Below the pieces are notes generated by a model, which worked only from the letters and a program-made list of their open reading frames with translations, was not told where the DNA came from and ran no database searches. The position numbers were made by a program, and so were the translations under genes. This document shows, piece by piece, positions 62,157 through 64,000 of a stretch of DNA of 64,000 bases. Each line of letters starts with the position of its first letter. Positions within the stretch are counted from its first letter, which is position 1. Origin of the DNA: Methanofollis formosanus (GTDB taxonomy: Archaea; Halobacteriota; Methanomicrobia; Methanomicrobiales; Methanofollaceae); NCBI RefSeq assembly GCF_019633745.1, contig NZ_CP037968.1:682001-746000 (forward strand), in the 5' to 3' direction.

Positions 62157-62543
62157 TTATTTCCGATTCGTCCAGAGCCCGTGGATATTGCAGTAGATGC
62201 GGGTCTTTGCGTTGGTGTCGTCCACCGGGAACTCTGCCTCCGGCGCATCGCCGGGTTTGAGTTTGTGGACACAGAGTTTGCGCCCCTTCCTGACCTCGAC
62301 CCATTCGATATAGTGCTTCTCCTCCATCGGGTGGGGGACGCTTCCGATCTTGACCTTTATGCCTCCTGCAGCCTTCTCAAGGACAGGGACATGCTTCTCG
62401 CCCATCCCGGCCTCCTCCCACTGCTCCTCCATCCTGATCATCGGCCGCCCGCAACAGACCAGTTCGCCCTCGCCGGCATGGGCGATCTTCACGACGTTCC
62501 CGCATTCCTCACATTTGTAGACGTCCAGGATTTTGGTCATCAT
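62157..62543 (-). CDS. Desulfoferrodoxin / superoxide reductase (two iron centres)
   Basis: Reduces superoxide to peroxide in the cytoplasm. The 128-residue protein has both iron sites of the 2Fe type: centre I Cys11, Cys14, Cys30 and Cys31 in CEEC and VCCGRP, and centre II His51 (EKHVPV), His71, His77, Cys118 and His121 (CNIHGLW). Glu49 precedes the first His as in active enzymes. GGAGG lies 5 bases before the first ATG; a second ATG follows at once. It is the last gene after rubredoxin and the F420H2 oxidase, a complete anaerobic oxygen-defence set. Confidence 0.95.
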   Translation of the reverse strand: MMTKILDVYKCEECGNVVKIAHAGEGELVCCGRPMIRMEEQWEEAGMGEKHVPVLEKAAGGIKVKIGSVPHPMEEKHYIEWVEVRKGRKLCVHKLKPGDAPEAEFPVDDTNAKTRIYCNIHGLWTNRK

Positions 62544-62552
62544 ACATGCCTC

Positions 62553-63740
62553 CTACGATCTGGGGACTACATCTTCATGCTTTTTAACGATTGTGTCGGC
62601 GAGACCGGCCAGCGCCGCAAGGTCCTCGCCGCCCGGATAGCCCCGCACATAGACCGGTTCGATCATCTCGGCATCCAGATGGGAGAGCGTCTCCTTGAGG
62701 TGCTGCACCGTCTTCCCGCCCCAGCCGTACGAACCGATGACCGAGACGAACTTCGTCTTCGGCCTGAGGATCGAGAGGAGATACGAGGCATGGACCGCCG
62801 CCGGGTGCGGACCGAAGAGCACGGTCGGCGCCGCGAAGACGATCGTCGCGGCGTCGACGGCCGTCATCGCCACCTCACCGAGGTCCGCCCGGGTGAGGTC
62901 GTAGGGCTGCACCTCCACACCCCGCTCGATGAGGGCGTCGGTGAAGAAGGAGACCATCTTCGCGGTGCTGCCGTGCATCGAGACATAGGGGATGAGGACC
63001 AGGTTCTTCACCGCATCAGAGGTCCACTCCGCATAGGCGTCGAGGATGAGCACAGGGTTGCGGTACAGCGGCCCGTGGCTCGGGGCGATGACCTGCAGGT
63101 CCAGGGCACTCACCCGTTCGAGGGCCGCCCTCACACTCGCCCTGAAGGGCATCATGATCTCGGCATAGTAACGTTTGGCCGCGGGGCGGATCTGCATGAA
63201 GTCGTCGGCATAGAGTTCGCTCGTGGCAAGGTGAGAACCGAAGAGGTCACAGGAGAAGAGGATCCCGTCCTCGCGTTCATAGGTCATCATCGTCTCGGGC
63301 CAGTGAACCCAGGGGGTGACCATGAACTCAAGGGTCTTCCCGCCGAGGTCGAGGGCCTCTCCGTCCTTGACGATCCGGATCCGCTCCTCAGGCACGAGGA
63401 GAAGACGCAGCAGGAGGTCCCGGCACTTCTCGTCGGCGATGACCGTCGCCGCCGGGAACATCTCCAGGAGGAGCGGGAGCGTCCCGGAGTGGTCCTGCTC
63501 GGCATGGTTGATCACGATGTAGTCGAGCGAGCCGAGGCCGAGCCGCATCAGGTTCTTGAGGAGGTCTTCCTCGAACTTCGGGTCGACGGTGTCGATGAGC
63601 GCCGTCTTCTCGCTTCCCTTCACCACATAGGCATTGTAACTCGTCCCCTGCGGGGTGCCGATCAGGGCGTCGAAGAGACGCAGGTTCCAGTCGACGGCCC
63701 CCACCGCGTGGACGCCGGGTGCGATCTCACGTACCGCCAT
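62553..63740 (-). CDS. fprA: F420H2 oxidase, flavodiiron protein (FprA)
   Basis: Reduces O2 to water with reduced F420. The 395-residue protein has an N-terminal metallo-beta-lactamase-like di-iron domain with ligands His79, Glu81, Asp83 and His84 (NHAEQDHSG), His146, Asp165 and His222 (PSHGPLY), then a flavodoxin domain with FMN motifs YVSMHGSTAKM and APTVLFGPHP. All iron ligands are present. It starts 3 bases after the rubredoxin stop, and the superoxide reductase gene follows after 9 bases. Confidence 0.93.
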   Translation of the reverse strand: MAVREIAPGVHAVGAVDWNLRLFDALIGTPQGTSYNAYVVKGSEKTALIDTVDPKFEEDLLKNLMRLGLGSLDYIVINHAEQDHSGTLPLLLEMFPAATVIADEKCRDLLLRLLLVPEERIRIVKDGEALDLGGKTLEFMVTPWVHWPETMMTYEREDGILFSCDLFGSHLATSELYADDFMQIRPAAKRYYAEIMMPFRASVRAALERVSALDLQVIAPSHGPLYRNPVLILDAYAEWTSDAVKNLVLIPYVSMHGSTAKMVSFFTDALIERGVEVQPYDLTRADLGEVAMTAVDAATIVFAAPTVLFGPHPAAVHASYLLSILRPKTKFVSVIGSYGWGGKTVQHLKETLSHLDAEMIEPVYVRGYPGGEDLAALAGLADTIVKKHEDVVPRS

Positions 63741-63743
63741 CGC

Positions 63744-63905
63744 TCATCCGACCTGGTTGAACTTTGCCTTCACGGCCCCGCAGATCGGGCACGTCCATTC
63801 GTCAGGCAGGTTTACAAACCCGGTCCCTGCAGCAATACCCTGGCCGGGCTCCCCCTTTGCCGGGTCATAGATATGACCACAGATCGAGCACTTGTATTTC
63901 GTCAT
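63744..63905 (-). CDS. Rubredoxin
   Basis: Small iron electron carrier of 53 residues, too short to stand out among longer frames. Translation starts MTKYKCSICGHIYDPAKGEP; Cys6, Cys9, Cys39 and Cys42 (CPICG) bind the single iron. GGTGAT lies 3 bases before the ATG, and a TATA-like CTTATAGC about 35 bases upstream. It heads the operon with the F420H2 oxidase and superoxide reductase and probably supplies electrons to the latter. Confidence 0.95.
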   Translation of the reverse strand: MTKYKCSICGHIYDPAKGEPGQGIAAGTGFVNLPDEWTCPICGAVKAKFNQVG

Positions 63906-64000
63906 GGGATCACCTGCCCAGTCGTCATTTTCTGCTATAAGTCTTCGTATCAGGAAAGAACAGAAGATGCAGGAAGGGAAGGCCTTCCAGCCGCCGGTGA

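Noticed and set aside
1-64000. CRISPR arrays, rRNA or tRNA genes
   Set aside because: No regularly spaced identical repeats of 25-40 bases, no rRNA-like sequence, and no cloverleaf with T-loop consensus was noticed by eye; a tRNA scan was not possible here.

Overview
The window looks like chromosome from a high-GC methanogenic archaeon of the Methanomicrobiales, probably Methanofollis or a close relative; the genus is a guess from gene content. The evidence is archaeal MCM helicases, an FprA-type F420H2 oxidase with rubredoxin and superoxide reductase, an archaeal phosphoribulokinase, a NifH/NifDK-like operon, methanogen surface domains (DUF3344, PEGA, PGF-pre-PGF, NosD-like), GGTGA-type ribosome sites and T-run terminators.

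Layout. 1-4.3 kb: two complete, tandem, overlapping mcm genes. 4.3-8.8 kb: an AT-richer stretch with a secreted subtilase, two lipoproteins and a broken MNT/HEPN pair. 8.8-14.7 kb: a small element with long inverted ends, an ABC ATPase, a HemK-like methyltransferase, a membrane histidine kinase, a hemerythrin pseudogene, a Kv-type channel and a zinc-ribbon membrane protein. 14.8-17.6 kb: an operon for a LeuC/LeuD-type dehydratase and a LeuB/AksF-type dehydrogenase. 18-21 kb: two PocR-PAS sensors without an ATPase domain.

21.5-44.9 kb is the most distinctive region: ten minus-strand genes for exported proteins. Seven of them carry about 13 domains that resemble the molybdopterin fold of sulfite oxidase, and four copies keep a Cys near the metal-ligand position. 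Others carry DUF3344, DUF4430, PEGA, BIG2, NosD-like helices and PGF-pre-PGF domains. Four end in a shared (S/T)PVxW-type C-terminal anchor. The six-gene operon in this block ends in an orphan WtpA/ModA-like tungstate/molybdate-binding lipoprotein.

45.6-49.9 kb: a MoxR/DUF58/VWA/BatD-like operon. 50-54.3 kb: a TiaS-related gene and an ECF transporter operon whose first gene is a secreted protein built from the same two half-domains as the large surface proteins, but in swapped order. 54.8-57.7 kb: a minus-strand nitrogenase-like operon of one NifH and two different NifD/K-like subunits. 58-64 kb: TrkH, phosphoribulokinase, and a rubredoxin-FprA-superoxide reductase operon. Most longer intergenic gaps hold copies of one repeat family (GGCTCTGTAGAA ends plus a strong G/C hairpin). 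One copy has inverted ends and a 7-bp target duplication, so the family behaves like a miniature transposable element.
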